A stretch of 64,000 bases of DNA from positions 4,650,001-4,714,000 of the forward strand of contig NZ_CP151650.1 in the NCBI RefSeq assembly GCF_038397775.1. The letters are read 5' to 3'. Every line of letters begins with the position of its first letter. Position 1 is the first letter of the stretch. The translations under genes and the position numbers were made by a program. Positions 1 through 11,747 of this stretch are shown here, piece by piece. The notes under the pieces are model-generated. The model saw nothing but the letters and a program-made list of their open reading frames with translations, was not told where the DNA came from and did no database searches. This DNA is from Pseudomonas sp. RC10. GTDB taxonomy: Bacteria; Pseudomonadota; Gammaproteobacteria; Pseudomonadales; Pseudomonadaceae.

Positions 1-349
1 CCAAATCAAGCCACTCTCAATTAATCCGTTTCACGACATCCTGTATTCGGTGGTCAGGTGAGAAACCTCGTGCACCACGCCCCGCCGCTCCCGAATCGTT
101 TCAGCAGAATCTCAGACGTTTACCCGTGCGCGCACACCAAGCGAACAGATTCCCACATCTGAACAGGACAGTTAACGGACCCGGACTACAACTCACGCCA
201 TCCATGACTGACAGCGCCCCCAACCTTCGTCCAAGGATGATGAAGGCGGTCGTTACTTGTTGTTTCGGCCGCTCTGCAGGCGGGGCCGCTGCATAACGCC
301 GACAACGCCTGTCATTCAACTCATCATGAACAACGGATTGACCCCAGCT
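1..349. other. Left-edge non-coding stretch
   Basis: No convincing gene, RNA or repeat is seen here. An open frame on the minus strand (101-505) has no plausible protein character and overlaps the start of the gene that follows, so it was left out. The stretch presumably carries the promoter and leader of the zinc-ribbon hypothetical gene that begins at 350. Confidence 0.4.
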
Positions 350-1681
350 ATGCCAATCAAGCTCGAAATGCTCACGAGTGACCCCGAAGAAAAGGCCTTG
401 GCCGTTCGCTATTGGGCCATGACCGAAGACGGAGAATTCAAGGAAAAGGTGATCGATCTGGTGCCCTTTCGGGAAATCGCCCACAGCGGCTCGCTGGCAG
501 CGCACGTCAGGGAATGGTGCCGTGCGTTCGATGAAAACCTGACCTGCCGGTATTGTGGCGCGATCATGGAGGTCAAAAGCCGCTCACTGGCCAAGAAGTT
601 TCCCCAAAGGTCCATCCGCCCGTGCCCTGCTTGCCAAGTCCTGCAGGATCAAAAGAACCGCGAAGCACAGGCCGCCGCCACCGCAGCGCTTGACGTCCAG
701 CTAAACGCTTACATCGCCGAGCTTCCGAACCACGAGATCGATTACGCGCAGTTGAAAGACGATCAGGCTTTACTCTTGGTGGCGCTCGACGCGGCCTTGT
801 CACCCCGACTGACCGACGGGGCGTTCACCGTCGACGACTGCACATCGCTGGTGCCTGCCGACGCCGACCGATTTATCGAACGGCTCGTGACCGCGGACGT
901 ACTGCGCGAGATGCCGCACCTGGCGGCACCCGGCACGTATTTCTTGCTCGATGGCCATTTGGTGATTCGAACCCGACAGGTCGTCTACACCCTGGCGCCC
1001 GACCGGCAACCGGAGGCGAGCACGGCAATCCTGCGCAGCCAACTGGACCGGGAATACAGCGACGGGTTGGCGTTGTTCAACCTCTGGCTGGATTTCGCCA
1101 GTGCCGACGCCATGAGTTACCTGGCGGACAAGTGCAGCGCATTCGATCACGATCTGGACGCATCCCAGTTCGACGACATCAGGAGCACGTTGCGCGAAGG
1201 CTTGAAAACCCACAGCGTTTCGCAGATCTGGTACGTCATCTGGAAAAACGTCAAGGACGCCGCCAGTCTCGCCCGAATGGTCTACTACTCCGAAGCCCGC
1301 GCGACGGCCACGATTCCTGGCAAGATCCGCCGGAACCTCGAAAAGATCGAAAAGCAAAGCACGGACGTCCCAAAGTGGGACCGGCCCAATTACCAACCTG
1401 CCGGCACGTTAGGCATGCTCTTCAGCGACCTGTTCGGCATCGACGAAGACACCCCGGGCGCAGATGTTTACGCGCGTCTGACCGCGCTCATGCCCGACCC
1501 ACCCTTTGCTGACGAAACACCTCCAGAGAACGGGCCGGTCAAACGGCTGCTGTGCGATGCGCTGCTCCATGACACCGGCCCACAGATGCTGCACCGGTTC
1601 GCGACGCTGATTCGGGAGGGGCATGGTGTCAGCGCAACCATTGCGAAATTGCTGCATGAGGACGCAATTTCCGGCGCCTGA
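350..1681 (+). CDS. Hypothetical protein with N-terminal zinc ribbon
   Basis: A 443-aa protein of unknown function. The frame is open from 257, but ATG 350 (protein starts MPIKLEML) or ATG 326 are the more likely starts, because the upstream residues are arginine-rich and non-protein-like. Two CxxC pairs, CRYC near residue 66 and CPAC near residue 92, spaced by a basic stretch, look like a zinc-ribbon or treble-clef metal site. The remainder is soluble and acidic with no membrane segment. I do not recognise the family. It stands alone on the plus strand at the edge of an accessory stretch, so a role cannot be inferred from neighbours. Confidence 0.7.
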   Translation: MPIKLEMLTSDPEEKALAVRYWAMTEDGEFKEKVIDLVPFREIAHSGSLAAHVREWCRAFDENLTCRYCGAIMEVKSRSLAKKFPQRSIRPCPACQVLQDQKNREAQAAATAALDVQLNAYIAELPNHEIDYAQLKDDQALLLVALDAALSPRLTDGAFTVDDCTSLVPADADRFIERLVTADVLREMPHLAAPGTYFLLDGHLVIRTRQVVYTLAPDRQPEASTAILRSQLDREYSDGLALFNLWLDFASADAMSYLADKCSAFDHDLDASQFDDIRSTLREGLKTHSVSQIWYVIWKNVKDAASLARMVYYSEARATATIPGKIRRNLEKIEKQSTDVPKWDRPNYQPAGTLGMLFSDLFGIDEDTPGADVYARLTALMPDPPFADETPPENGPVKRLLCDALLHDTGPQMLHRFATLIREGHGVSATIAKLLHEDAISGA

Positions 1682-1807
1682 TACGGGAAACGGCTTCTAA
1701 GCGCGGGTTCAGAAGCCTTTCATGCGAGGCCGAAAATAAATGGAACTCTGGTTTGAGCCGTGGTGACAAATAGCCACTAACTCACTCGCAACCAGAGGCA
1801 ACCCCCG

Positions 1808-2032
1808 ATGCGGCTTGAATCCCTGGCTATCGCACTGCTCGCCACCCTGACCGATGAAGTCGCCTCCCGCGTCAATCCACTGGACTTCACCGCGCTACTG
1901 TATTTGCGGGATCAGGGTTATGCCGCGGTGTCGGTCAAGGATGGCTGCGTGGTGGCCGAGCGCACGGCCGCCGGTAAGCAGTTCGCCAGTGACCGTGCCG
2001 GTGGCCCCTCGCGACCGAGGTATCGACGCTGA
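1808..2032 (+). CDS. Small hypothetical protein (74 aa)
   Basis: A short open frame with ATG 1808 preceded by a GAGG-like ribosome-binding sequence about 8 bases upstream. The N-terminal half (MRLESLAIALLATL, then LDFTALLYLRDQGY) reads like a folded helical peptide, whereas the C-terminal end is Arg/Pro-rich and could be read-through. No family is recognised. It converges with the helicase gene on the other strand, ending 17 bases before that gene's stop codon. It may be a real small gene or a chance frame. Confidence 0.4.
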   Translation: MRLESLAIALLATLTDEVASRVNPLDFTALLYLRDQGYAAVSVKDGCVVAERTAAGKQFASDRAGGPSRPRYRR

Positions 2033-2048
2033 GCGGGGAGCGCCAACC

Positions 2049-4010
2049 TCAGTAACCATGAGACTCGCGGTATTTCTGGTACTGGTGGTACTCGATCCAC
2101 TCCACCACGTCGTAAGGCACATAAAGCTGCCGTTTGGCCCGTGAGATGGCGATGTACACCGCGCAGATCCGCTGATCGAACGCGTAGGCGTCCTTGAATT
2201 TCACGTTGGTCAGTAATTCCGGCGTCAGCAGCACCTCATCGAACTCCATCCCACCGGCCTCATCGGCCTGCATCAACAGGCAGCGCTTGTCCGGGTCGCC
2301 GACCAGTCGGCTCAGGCGGGTCACGTCGGCCATGCGGAAATCCTTGTTCTTGAGCAAGGCTTCGACCTGCAGAAACGACTCGTCGAACCGGTTGGCCTCC
2401 TGCACCTGCGCCCAGTCGGACAGGTCGCTGAAATAGGGATGCAGCCCCTCGGCACTGCGTTCCGGCGCGTAAAAGTCCGGGTCTGACAAACCGACGGCCG
2501 TGGTCATGAAGTGTTCAAAACTGCGCCGCGTCGTGTCGTCCGGATACCCGAACGGACTGTTTGAGCCGTGTAATTCGATGGCCCAGCGCATCGTGTCCCA
2601 AGGCGAAGCGGTCAGGACCACGCAACGCTCCGGCGGCACGAACCCTTGCGGGTATTCGACAATCGTGACATCCGCATCACGGGTGCCTTCGAAGGGCACC
2701 TTGCCCTTCTCGGAGTGCTGGTAGATCAGCGGATTGACCAGGCGTTCGACGTTACGGCCCGAGCGCACCGAGTAGCTGATGTCCGTCTGTCGAACCCTGC
2801 GCTCGCGCTTGACCATCACCCTGCCCGGCTGCTGGTACTCGTCGCCAAGGGTGATCAGCACCTGCCGACCGCGCTCGATGATTTGCAACAACGACGGCGG
2901 AATGTCCTGGCTCTCGTCGATCAGCACGTGGGTGTAACGGTCGGGCATCACGCAGCCTTCCAGATTCGCCCGTTTGATCATCCACAGGGCTTCGAACCCG
3001 GTCTGACTCACCCAGGCCGGGTGCGCTTCCAGCCAGACCCACAGCCGACTGGCGTATTCCAGCACTACTTGAAGTTCCAGGCCGCCAAGCGGCTGATTGA
3101 AATGCGGCAGATGTTTGCTCGACAAGCTGCGATCCCACGACTGGCAGTACAGCTCCAGCACCTTCAGGCAGATGTCGAGGGTGGCCTGCGCGCCATGGTC
3201 GCGAAAGCCCAGGATGTTCAAATCCTGGGCCAGGGCCTGCCGGGTGGGGCCTTTGGCCTGCACACGCTCGGGCTGGAATCGCGGACCGCGCAGCAGGGCT
3301 TGGGCGAAGGCTTTGAAGGTCGAGCCGGGTGCCTTGCCCTTGCCGTGGTTCATCCGCTCGCGAAGGGTGTTCAGCTTGGCGGGGGTGCGCGCCAACAACA
3401 GCGTTTTCTCGGGTCGCAGACACTCGATCAACACGCCGAGCAAATGGCTTTTGCCGATCCCGGCATAGCCTTGCACGTGCAGGTCTTCATCGAGATTGGC
3501 GCGGAAGGTCCGGACCAGCTTGTCCTGCGCCGCACTCAACCAGCGCTCGCGAAAGCGCGGCGTGACTATCTGCTGGCTGAACGGGTCGTGGTTGCGGTGA
3601 TGGCGAACCTTGTACTCGACGTCCCATTGCCCATCGGTCAACAGGTACTCCCGCGCTGCCACTTCCTCGGCCAGCAACAAACGCAGGTTCAGGCCCTTGA
3701 TCGCCTCCAGCCCGAAATACAGCTGGCCCGGATCGAACAAGCGACGCGCTTCCGACAGCAAGCCAGTGCCTGTTGAATGTTGACCCGTGACAGACCACGC
3801 GATCAGCCGCGCCAGAATTTTCTCCGCCGCCGCGCCACTCAGGTCCTTTTCGCTCATCTGCGCCAGATTCTGGATGACCAGCACGGCGGCCAGTTCCGGA
3901 TCGGTCAGCGTGTCGAGGGCAGTGGCACCGTCGGTTTTCAGCGCTTCACAGGTCACCGATGTGACAGGCAGAAAGACCGGCGTGGATAAATCGGAATGTT
4001 CCGGTTGCAT
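2049..4010 (-). CDS. SF1 (UvrD/Rep-like) helicase or ATPase
   Basis: A 653-aa nucleic-acid-dependent ATPase. Helicase motifs appear in the correct order: Walker A GYAGIGKS (about 181-188), Walker B/motif II DESQD (about 365-369), motif III GDEYQQ (about 389-394), a motif V-like QADEAGGMEFDEV, and motif VI YIAISRAKRQ near the C terminus. The first 180 residues match no family I recognise and may sense a substrate. It is shorter than UvrD or Rep, closer to single-copy accessory helicases. It follows a 153-aa gene on the same strand with a 6-base gap, so the two are probably cotranscribed and may act together. DNA unwinding is inferred from the motifs; the biological role, possibly defence or repair, is unknown. 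Confidence 0.75.
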   Translation of the reverse strand: MQPEHSDLSTPVFLPVTSVTCEALKTDGATALDTLTDPELAAVLVIQNLAQMSEKDLSGAAAEKILARLIAWSVTGQHSTGTGLLSEARRLFDPGQLYFGLEAIKGLNLRLLLAEEVAAREYLLTDGQWDVEYKVRHHRNHDPFSQQIVTPRFRERWLSAAQDKLVRTFRANLDEDLHVQGYAGIGKSHLLGVLIECLRPEKTLLLARTPAKLNTLRERMNHGKGKAPGSTFKAFAQALLRGPRFQPERVQAKGPTRQALAQDLNILGFRDHGAQATLDICLKVLELYCQSWDRSLSSKHLPHFNQPLGGLELQVVLEYASRLWVWLEAHPAWVSQTGFEALWMIKRANLEGCVMPDRYTHVLIDESQDIPPSLLQIIERGRQVLITLGDEYQQPGRVMVKRERRVRQTDISYSVRSGRNVERLVNPLIYQHSEKGKVPFEGTRDADVTIVEYPQGFVPPERCVVLTASPWDTMRWAIELHGSNSPFGYPDDTTRRSFEHFMTTAVGLSDPDFYAPERSAEGLHPYFSDLSDWAQVQEANRFDESFLQVEALLKNKDFRMADVTRLSRLVGDPDKRCLLMQADEAGGMEFDEVLLTPELLTNVKFKDAYAFDQRICAVYIAISRAKRQLYVPYDVVEWIEYHQYQKYRESHGY

Positions 4011-4016
4011 GGCGTC

Positions 4017-4478
4017 TCAGGGCTTGGAAAGGCGGTGGATGTCGAGCGTGTATTCATAGTCGCCCAACGTGCCGGACATGCCGCCGGGGCAGGACCGGGC
4101 TTCGTCACCGGCAACGTTATCGACCTGCTCGCGCAGTTCGTACACCGCCATCTCCAGCAGCTTTCGCAAGCCCTCGCGGGAGTGAGCGGTGACGCGCAGG
4201 TTCAGGTCGAACGCGGGGGCGGCAAATGGAGGTGTGCTGTCGGTTGGTTCGGGTTGAACAGCGGTGGATGCCTGCGCCAACTCAGACTCGGGTTCAGGCT
4301 GCGACGGCACGCGCGTGGCACCTGCCAGAATCGCTGCGTGTTCCTCGTCCATCAGGTCCAGCACCTTCGACAACTCAAGCGTCTGCTCGGGGTGCGACTG
4401 CATCCGGTCCTTGAGTTCAAGGCGACGCATCTGCCATTCCCGGAGTTGTCGCCGAGTCAGGTCGTCAATCTTGTCCAC
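4017..4478 (-). CDS. Hypothetical partner of the helicase (153 aa)
   Basis: The chosen start is GTG 4478 (reads MDKIDDLTRRQLREW), preceded by a strong AGAGGTGG ribosome-binding sequence. The frame extends upstream to 4592, but that extension lacks such a site. The protein is highly charged and helical: residues 1-60 look like a coiled-coil segment, then there is a Pro/Ser/Glu-rich linker, then a short C-terminal domain ending YEYTLDIHRLSKP. No membrane or catalytic motif is visible. It lies directly upstream of the SF1 helicase-like gene and is probably translated from the same mRNA, which suggests a regulatory or targeting partner. Family not recognised. Confidence 0.6.
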   Translation of the reverse strand: MDKIDDLTRRQLREWQMRRLELKDRMQSHPEQTLELSKVLDLMDEEHAAILAGATRVPSQPEPESELAQASTAVQPEPTDSTPPFAAPAFDLNLRVTAHSREGLRKLLEMAVYELREQVDNVAGDEARSCPGGMSGTLGDYEYTLDIHRLSKP

Positions 4479-4636
4479 TGCGCCACCTCTCGCTGTCGGG
4501 TGGCGGATTATGCCATTGATTGAGGTGCCGGACTGAACCGCAGGCGCAAGCTTGGCAATAATCCCTATCGCGAAACGGTCTGGGGGAGGCACACGTGGCT
4601 GCTAGTTTTCAGCGTAAAGCCCAAGGAGTTTCTGCC

Positions 4637-5710
4637 ATGACACGGACCGCCAATCAAGACCTTACCTCAGCCGACCACGAATTCGCGGCACCAAGCATTG
4701 TGGAAACGGATGAACACACAATCTCGCTCGCGTTGTTACGTAGCGGATTTACGGTGAAGATTCCACCGATACCCAACGCCGTTCGCGGCAACTCGGGCAC
4801 GGTCGCCGTCGTCAGCAAGTACGGAATGTCAGGCAAACCGTTCACCCTCGACGACCCTACAACGCCGATCAGCATTCGCTTCGAGCCGGATCAGTTGCAG
4901 TCCATTGCCGGGAACGGGCACGTTCAATACGTCATCTTGCAAGGCCCGGTCGGGACGTCAGAAGAACGAGTCGCCTATTTCCAGGAGCCCATCCCGACGC
5001 CACAGGTAAAAGGTTTCGTAGAGAACAACAGGGACGATTTCATCATCCCCGGTGATGCCGTCGAAAACGGCCTGACCATCCTCATTCCGCCTTATGAAAA
5101 CATGGCACCTGGCGACAGCGTCACACTCTTCGCGACGGCGTCCCGTCACGGGTCGGGGGTATGGCAGGAGCATTCGGTCACGCAAGACGATGTGGCCAAA
5201 ACCCTCGAGTTTCCCTATGAGGCAGACAAGCTGACAAAGCTGGTGCCCGGAACGATCAACCTCGGCTATACCGTTTCGCAACGCTCTCACCGGTTGGTGT
5301 CGCATCTCATCGACATCGCTGTAACCGCCCTGCTCGCGGCACCCGAGCCGGTCCATCAAGAGACCGATCCATTCGGCAACAAACTCTTTCTAGCAGTGGT
5401 TGAGTTCGAAAACGGCGAATTTTACGCGCCTGTCACCCTGGCGTTTGGCACTGCACCCCCACAGGCCGGCGAGCGCTTGATGCTGGTGATCGACCGAGAA
5501 GGCCCGGGGTTTTCATACGTGCTGGAGGTCAAGGACACGACGTCAGAAGTGACGTTCAGGATTCCGGAATCTGATCTTCAAGGAATGGGCGGACAAGACA
5601 TCGTCATGAGTGCGCTGTGGCAGCAATCGAGTGGCAAGCTGTTGAGTTCACTCAGTCAAAAATGGCGCGTGTTGGGGGGAAAAAAAGGAAGGGTAGTGCG
5701 AAACGGCTGA
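4637..5710 (+). CDS. Hypothetical repeat (Ig-like?) protein
   Basis: A 357-aa protein starting at ATG 4637, 8 bases after an AAGGAG ribosome-binding site; the frame is open further upstream to 4595. The sequence is rich in beta-type segments and contains three roughly 110-residue units, each beginning with a proline-rich strand such as IPPIPN or ILIPPYEN and including a GDSVTLFATASR-like strand. This suggests tandem Ig-like beta-sandwich domains like those found in Pseudomonas surface or toxin-associated proteins. No signal peptide, catalytic motif or membrane segment is seen. It converges with the 4.5S RNA gene. Function unknown; the Ig-like reading is an inference from the pattern only. Confidence 0.65.
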   Translation: MTRTANQDLTSADHEFAAPSIVETDEHTISLALLRSGFTVKIPPIPNAVRGNSGTVAVVSKYGMSGKPFTLDDPTTPISIRFEPDQLQSIAGNGHVQYVILQGPVGTSEERVAYFQEPIPTPQVKGFVENNRDDFIIPGDAVENGLTILIPPYENMAPGDSVTLFATASRHGSGVWQEHSVTQDDVAKTLEFPYEADKLTKLVPGTINLGYTVSQRSHRLVSHLIDIAVTALLAAPEPVHQETDPFGNKLFLAVVEFENGEFYAPVTLAFGTAPPQAGERLMLVIDREGPGFSYVLEVKDTTSEVTFRIPESDLQGMGGQDIVMSALWQQSSGKLLSSLSQKWRVLGGKKGRVVRNG

Positions 5711-5720
5711 ACCGTTAGGA

Positions 5721-5830
5721 GGCAACCCCACCAGCCACACCCCGGCACACAATGTTCCCGCTGTGGCTGCTCCCTTCCGGGCCTGACCAGGTTAACGGGT
5801 AATCGTTGCGGGGGGACCGATGGGGTCACC
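5721..5830 (-). ncRNA. ffs: 4.5S signal recognition particle RNA
   Basis: Read on the minus strand, the region holds the conserved SRP apical loop GGTCAGGCCCGGAAGGGAGCA, the Ffh-binding domain. The ends GGTGACCCCA and TGGGGTTGCC pair to close a long hairpin, as expected of the short bacterial SRP RNA. The RNA binds Ffh and targets nascent membrane proteins to FtsY and SecYEG. The 5' end was set from the pairing, so processing could trim a few bases. Confidence 0.95.
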
Positions 5831-5862
5831 ATAACGACACTCGCCAGTCGGCGAGCCGCGCC

Positions 5863-5890
5863 ATTGTACCGGTCTGACGCGAAGTTACAA
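5863..5890 (-). promoter_or_regulatory. Probable sigma-70 promoter of ffs
   Basis: On the minus strand a TTGTAA (-35) lies 16 bases from TACAAT (-10), followed by a GC-rich discriminator typical of stable-RNA promoters. The predicted start lies about 25 bases upstream of the mature 4.5S RNA, consistent with a short 5' leader removed by processing. Confidence 0.6.
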
Positions 5891-5966
5891 CCTCTCGTGT
5901 CAGATAAAAAAATATGAGAGGGCTCAAGCACTTGTGTGCAAGGCGTGAGTGCCCGTCCAGCCGGTC

Positions 5967-7772
5967 TCAGTGGGACAGCGCCCGCAGTTGTCGGACTTTG
6001 TTGTTGCGCTCGCCGTTCATCCAGTGTTCCAGCGCGCTGACGGTCATGGGCCGTGCGACGAGGTAGCCCTGCACTTCGTGGCAGCCGAGCTGGCAGAGGA
6101 TTTCATAGACGTCTTCGGTCTCGGCGCCTTCCGCGACGACGCGATACCCCAGGCGCCGGGCGAGGTCGACGATGGCTTCGACCAGGCGCCGATCCTTTTC
6201 ATTGGCGTCGAGGTTTTCCACCAGCGATTTGTCGAGTTTGACGGTGGTGGCTGGCAGTTGGCGCAGGTAGGTCCAGTTGCTGTAGCCCGTGCCGAAGTCG
6301 TCGATGGCAATGTCGATGTCCAGCGCGCGCAGGCGTTCGAGTTGCTGGCGGGTGATGTCAGGGTTGTCGCAGAGTGCGCTTTCGGTGAATTCAAGTTCGA
6401 AACGGCCGGGGTCCAGCTCGCTGAGGGCCAGCTGCTCGAACAGCGCATCGCTGAATTGCGAATTCGCCAGGTCGATGGCCGAGACGTTCATCGCGACCTT
6501 GAACGCGTAACCCTGCCGCTGCCAGGTCCGCGCCTGCTCCACAGCATGGCGAAGCACCCAGAGGCTGAGCGAGCGAATCAGCGCGGTCTTCTCTGCCAGC
6601 GGAATGAACTCCGCAGGGCTGATCGGCCCCAACACCGGATGCTGCCAGCGCAGCAGTGCCTCGACGGTGACAATGCGCCCCGTGCTGACTTCCATTCTTG
6701 GCTGATACACCAGCGACAGCTGGTCGGGGCTGCGCACAGCGTCGGCCAGTGAAGCCAGCAACAAGAAGGCACGCTGCTGCGCGAAATCCAGGTGCGGTTC
6801 GTACCAGCGCCACCCGGTGGACTTGCCTCGCGCTTCATCGGCGGCGCTGACCACCAGACGAATCCAGTCCTTCTCGTCACAACGCCCCAGGCCCAGCGGC
6901 AAAACGCCGATGCCAAGGTCCATCTGAATCGGGATGTTGCGGCAGATCAACGGGCGCTGAAAATGCTTGATCAGTCTGCGGAACAGCAGTTCGGCCTGCT
7001 CCGAGCCGCCGTGGCGCATGAGCAACGCGATGCGCGTAGGGCTGACTTTGTACAGCGCGGTCTCGGGCGGCAATTGCTCACGGCAGCTGTCGATCATGCA
7101 GCGCACCAACTCCTGGGCGAAGCTGTAGCCCAGTGCCTTGATAATGCTGTCGAGAAACACCGGGTTGACCATGTCCAGCGCCACCAGCGCGTGGTCGTCC
7201 CGGTCAGCCAGGGCGATGATGTCTTCCTCCAGACGCAGGCGGTTGAACAGCCCTGTGGGTTGATCAACATAACTGGCCTTACGCAGGTTATTCAGGCGCT
7301 TCATCACCAACTGGCCGTACATCTCGAACATGGTGATGTCGCGGGCATCGAGGGGCGGGCGGGTCTTGTGGTCGATGATGCAGAGGGTGCCGAGGGCGAG
7401 GCCATCGGCGGTGACCAGCGGCACACCGGCATAGAAGCGGATGTGCGGATCGCCGGTGACCATCGGGTTGTCGCAGAAGCGCTCGTCAAGCAGGGCGTCC
7501 GGCACCTGGAACACGTCGTGGGAAAGGATCGAATACGCGCAGAACGAGATTTCCCGAGGCGTCTCCCGCTCATCCAGGCCAGCGCCTGCGCGGAACCATT
7601 GCCGGTGTTCACTGACGATGGAGACCAGCGCGATGGGCACGTCGAAATAATGAGTGACCATCGCGACGATGTGATCGAGCACTTCGTCCGAGCCTGAATC
7701 GAGAAGCCCCATGTGTTGAATTCGGGACAGACGCGAGGCCTCGTTTGACGGAGTTGGAGCGCTATTGGCCAT
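5967..7772 (-). CDS. GAF-GGDEF(degenerate)-EAL c-di-GMP phosphodiesterase
   Basis: A 601-aa cyclic-di-GMP signalling protein. ATG 7772 (MANSAPTPSNEA) was chosen for its AAGGGA ribosome-binding sequence; the open frame runs up to 7928. A GAF-like sensor (about residues 25-165) precedes a GGDEF domain whose signature site reads SPTRI, so diguanylate cyclase activity is probably lost. The C-terminal EAL domain keeps its catalytic set: EALLRW, EFTES, DDFGTG, the KLDKS lysine, AEGAE and QGYL. It is therefore expected to hydrolyse c-di-GMP, with the dead GGDEF perhaps serving as a GTP sensor. There is no membrane segment, so it is cytoplasmic. It forms a single-gene unit between ffs and the metallopeptidase gene. 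Confidence 0.88.
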   Translation of the reverse strand: MANSAPTPSNEASRLSRIQHMGLLDSGSDEVLDHIVAMVTHYFDVPIALVSIVSEHRQWFRAGAGLDERETPREISFCAYSILSHDVFQVPDALLDERFCDNPMVTGDPHIRFYAGVPLVTADGLALGTLCIIDHKTRPPLDARDITMFEMYGQLVMKRLNNLRKASYVDQPTGLFNRLRLEEDIIALADRDDHALVALDMVNPVFLDSIIKALGYSFAQELVRCMIDSCREQLPPETALYKVSPTRIALLMRHGGSEQAELLFRRLIKHFQRPLICRNIPIQMDLGIGVLPLGLGRCDEKDWIRLVVSAADEARGKSTGWRWYEPHLDFAQQRAFLLLASLADAVRSPDQLSLVYQPRMEVSTGRIVTVEALLRWQHPVLGPISPAEFIPLAEKTALIRSLSLWVLRHAVEQARTWQRQGYAFKVAMNVSAIDLANSQFSDALFEQLALSELDPGRFELEFTESALCDNPDITRQQLERLRALDIDIAIDDFGTGYSNWTYLRQLPATTVKLDKSLVENLDANEKDRRLVEAIVDLARRLGYRVVAEGAETEDVYEILCQLGCHEVQGYLVARPMTVSALEHWMNGERNNKVRQLRALSH

Positions 7773-7937
7773 ATGCGAATCCCTTTGCAACTGCTCTGTG
7801 CCACTAGTATCAAAACGATATTGTTGAGGGAAAGTAGCATTAGATTCAGCGACGTGCAGGCATTCGCAGACCGGCGGTGGTGACACAACCGCCGTCGCAA
7901 AGTTGCAGTTAAACGGCCATCCCCTCATTTGGAGGGG

Positions 7938-9104
7938 TTACTGCACCTGAAGCACCTCATCTGCCTTGCCGCCCGCGCCCTGGATCACCAAATGAATGAA
8001 ATGGAGCTTGGTGATCACCGCAGGCGGCAACACGAACGGGTAGAAATCCTGTTGCCCCATGGCGCGAGAAAGTTCGTTGAGCATGCCCGCCAGTTCGATC
8101 CAGGCATTGACGAAGGCAAGGAAGGTCGGCCCGCCCGGATGTTGCGGGTCGTAAAGGGTGTTCAGCTCAAAAGGCTGGTAGTCGAGGTCCATGTCCCGGG
8201 CACTCATGCCCAGGCTGAGTGCGGTATCAACGGCGTCCATCATGTGCAGGTAGTGCGCCCAGGTTTCGGCCCAGTCTTCCCACGGATGCATGGTGGCGTA
8301 GGCGCTGACGTAGTGCTGCTGCCAGTCGGACGGGGCGCCGTTCTGGTAGTGATGATCGAGGGCTTCGGCGTAGCTGGCGCGGTCGTCGCCGAACAGATTG
8401 CGGAAACCGTCCTGCCAGTAGGTGTTGGCGATCAGACGGTCCCAGTAGTAATGCCCCACTTCGTGACGGAAATGCCCGAGCAGCGTGCGGTAGGGTTCGT
8501 GCATCTGCACGCGAACCTTTTCACGAATGGCGTCGTCGGCTTCTTCGACGTTGAGGGTGATCAGGCCATTGGCGTGGCCAGTGGTTGGCAGGTTGCCGTC
8601 CAGATCGACACCGAGGAATTCGAACGCCAATCCGCGTTCTTCATCGACCGTTTTCGGGATGACGGGCAGCCCGAGGGTGATCAGTTGCGCGACGAGACGC
8701 CGCTTGGCGGTTTCGATCTTCAGCCAGCGCTCAGGGTTTTCCGGGACGGACAGGTCGGGAATGGTGCGATTCAGGCTACAGGCCACGCAGAACTCGCCAG
8801 CATTGTGCGCAGGAAATATCCAGTTGCAGGCCGCCGGGGTGTCGAGGTTGGCGCATCGGCGGTACAGCCCGGCGTCTGGCTCGTCGCTCAGGCGCCAGGT
8901 GTTGAGATCGACGCCGGGTTCTAGGGCCGCGATTTTACTTTGTTCCGGCAGATAACCCAGGGCAGCCGAACAGGCCAGGCACTGGCTGTTGCGGAAAAAC
9001 ACCGACTGTCCGCAGCGGCACTGCCAGACCTTGCTGTTGCGCTTGCTTTCACCGGCGAAAGGCGCCGCGATCCGTGTGCTGAGTTGTTCGAAGAACTGGA
9101 ACAT
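7938..9104 (-). CDS. Putative zinc-binding metallopeptidase
   Basis: A 388-aa protein starting at ATG 9104, preceded by CAGGAG. The N terminus carries a zinc ribbon with WQCRCG and CLAC pairs (about residues 28-45). Mid-protein there is HEVGHYYWDRL, an HExxH zincin-type active site. This arrangement (zinc ribbon plus HEVGHYYW) matches the conserved putative zinc-binding peptidase family common in Proteobacteria, Peptidase_Mx as I recall it. No signal peptide is present. The substrate is unknown. It lies downstream of ligA on the same strand with a gap of about 120 bases, so cotranscription is possible but not shown. Confidence 0.8.
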   Translation of the reverse strand: MFQFFEQLSTRIAAPFAGESKRNSKVWQCRCGQSVFFRNSQCLACSAALGYLPEQSKIAALEPGVDLNTWRLSDEPDAGLYRRCANLDTPAACNWIFPAHNAGEFCVACSLNRTIPDLSVPENPERWLKIETAKRRLVAQLITLGLPVIPKTVDEERGLAFEFLGVDLDGNLPTTGHANGLITLNVEEADDAIREKVRVQMHEPYRTLLGHFRHEVGHYYWDRLIANTYWQDGFRNLFGDDRASYAEALDHHYQNGAPSDWQQHYVSAYATMHPWEDWAETWAHYLHMMDAVDTALSLGMSARDMDLDYQPFELNTLYDPQHPGGPTFLAFVNAWIELAGMLNELSRAMGQQDFYPFVLPPAVITKLHFIHLVIQGAGGKADEVLQVQ

Positions 9105-9224
9105 AGCGATCTCCTGAGTGGGCTGCAAGCACTAGATCACGGGCGGTTGCGGGGGTTCCGGATATTTTCTGAAGGGTGGAATCTGTGATGAAAATCCGGT
9201 TTTAACTGCACCACCGCTGTCGGA

Positions 9225-11633
<2,409 letters not shown>

Positions 11634-11651
11634 CTATATTGCGATATAAAC

Positions 11652-11735
11652 CTGTAGGAGTGAGCTTGCTCGCGATTGGATCAGGCTACGCGGCGTGTCA
11701 GACATGCCTCATCGCGAGCAAGCTCACTCCTACAG
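11652..11735. repeat. REPIN (GTAGGAGTGAGCTTGCTCGCGAT type)
   Basis: Two inverted REP sequences, CTGTAGGAGTGAGCTTGCTC and its complement, flank a 35-base spacer. The same element recurs at 21187, 33610 and 35650. It lies in the zipA-ligA gap. Confidence 0.9.
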
Positions 11736-11747
11736 GTATTGCGTTTA

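Noticed and set aside
2646..3776. 376-codon plus-strand frame inside the helicase gene
   Set aside because: An antisense shadow of a gene with clear helicase motifs.
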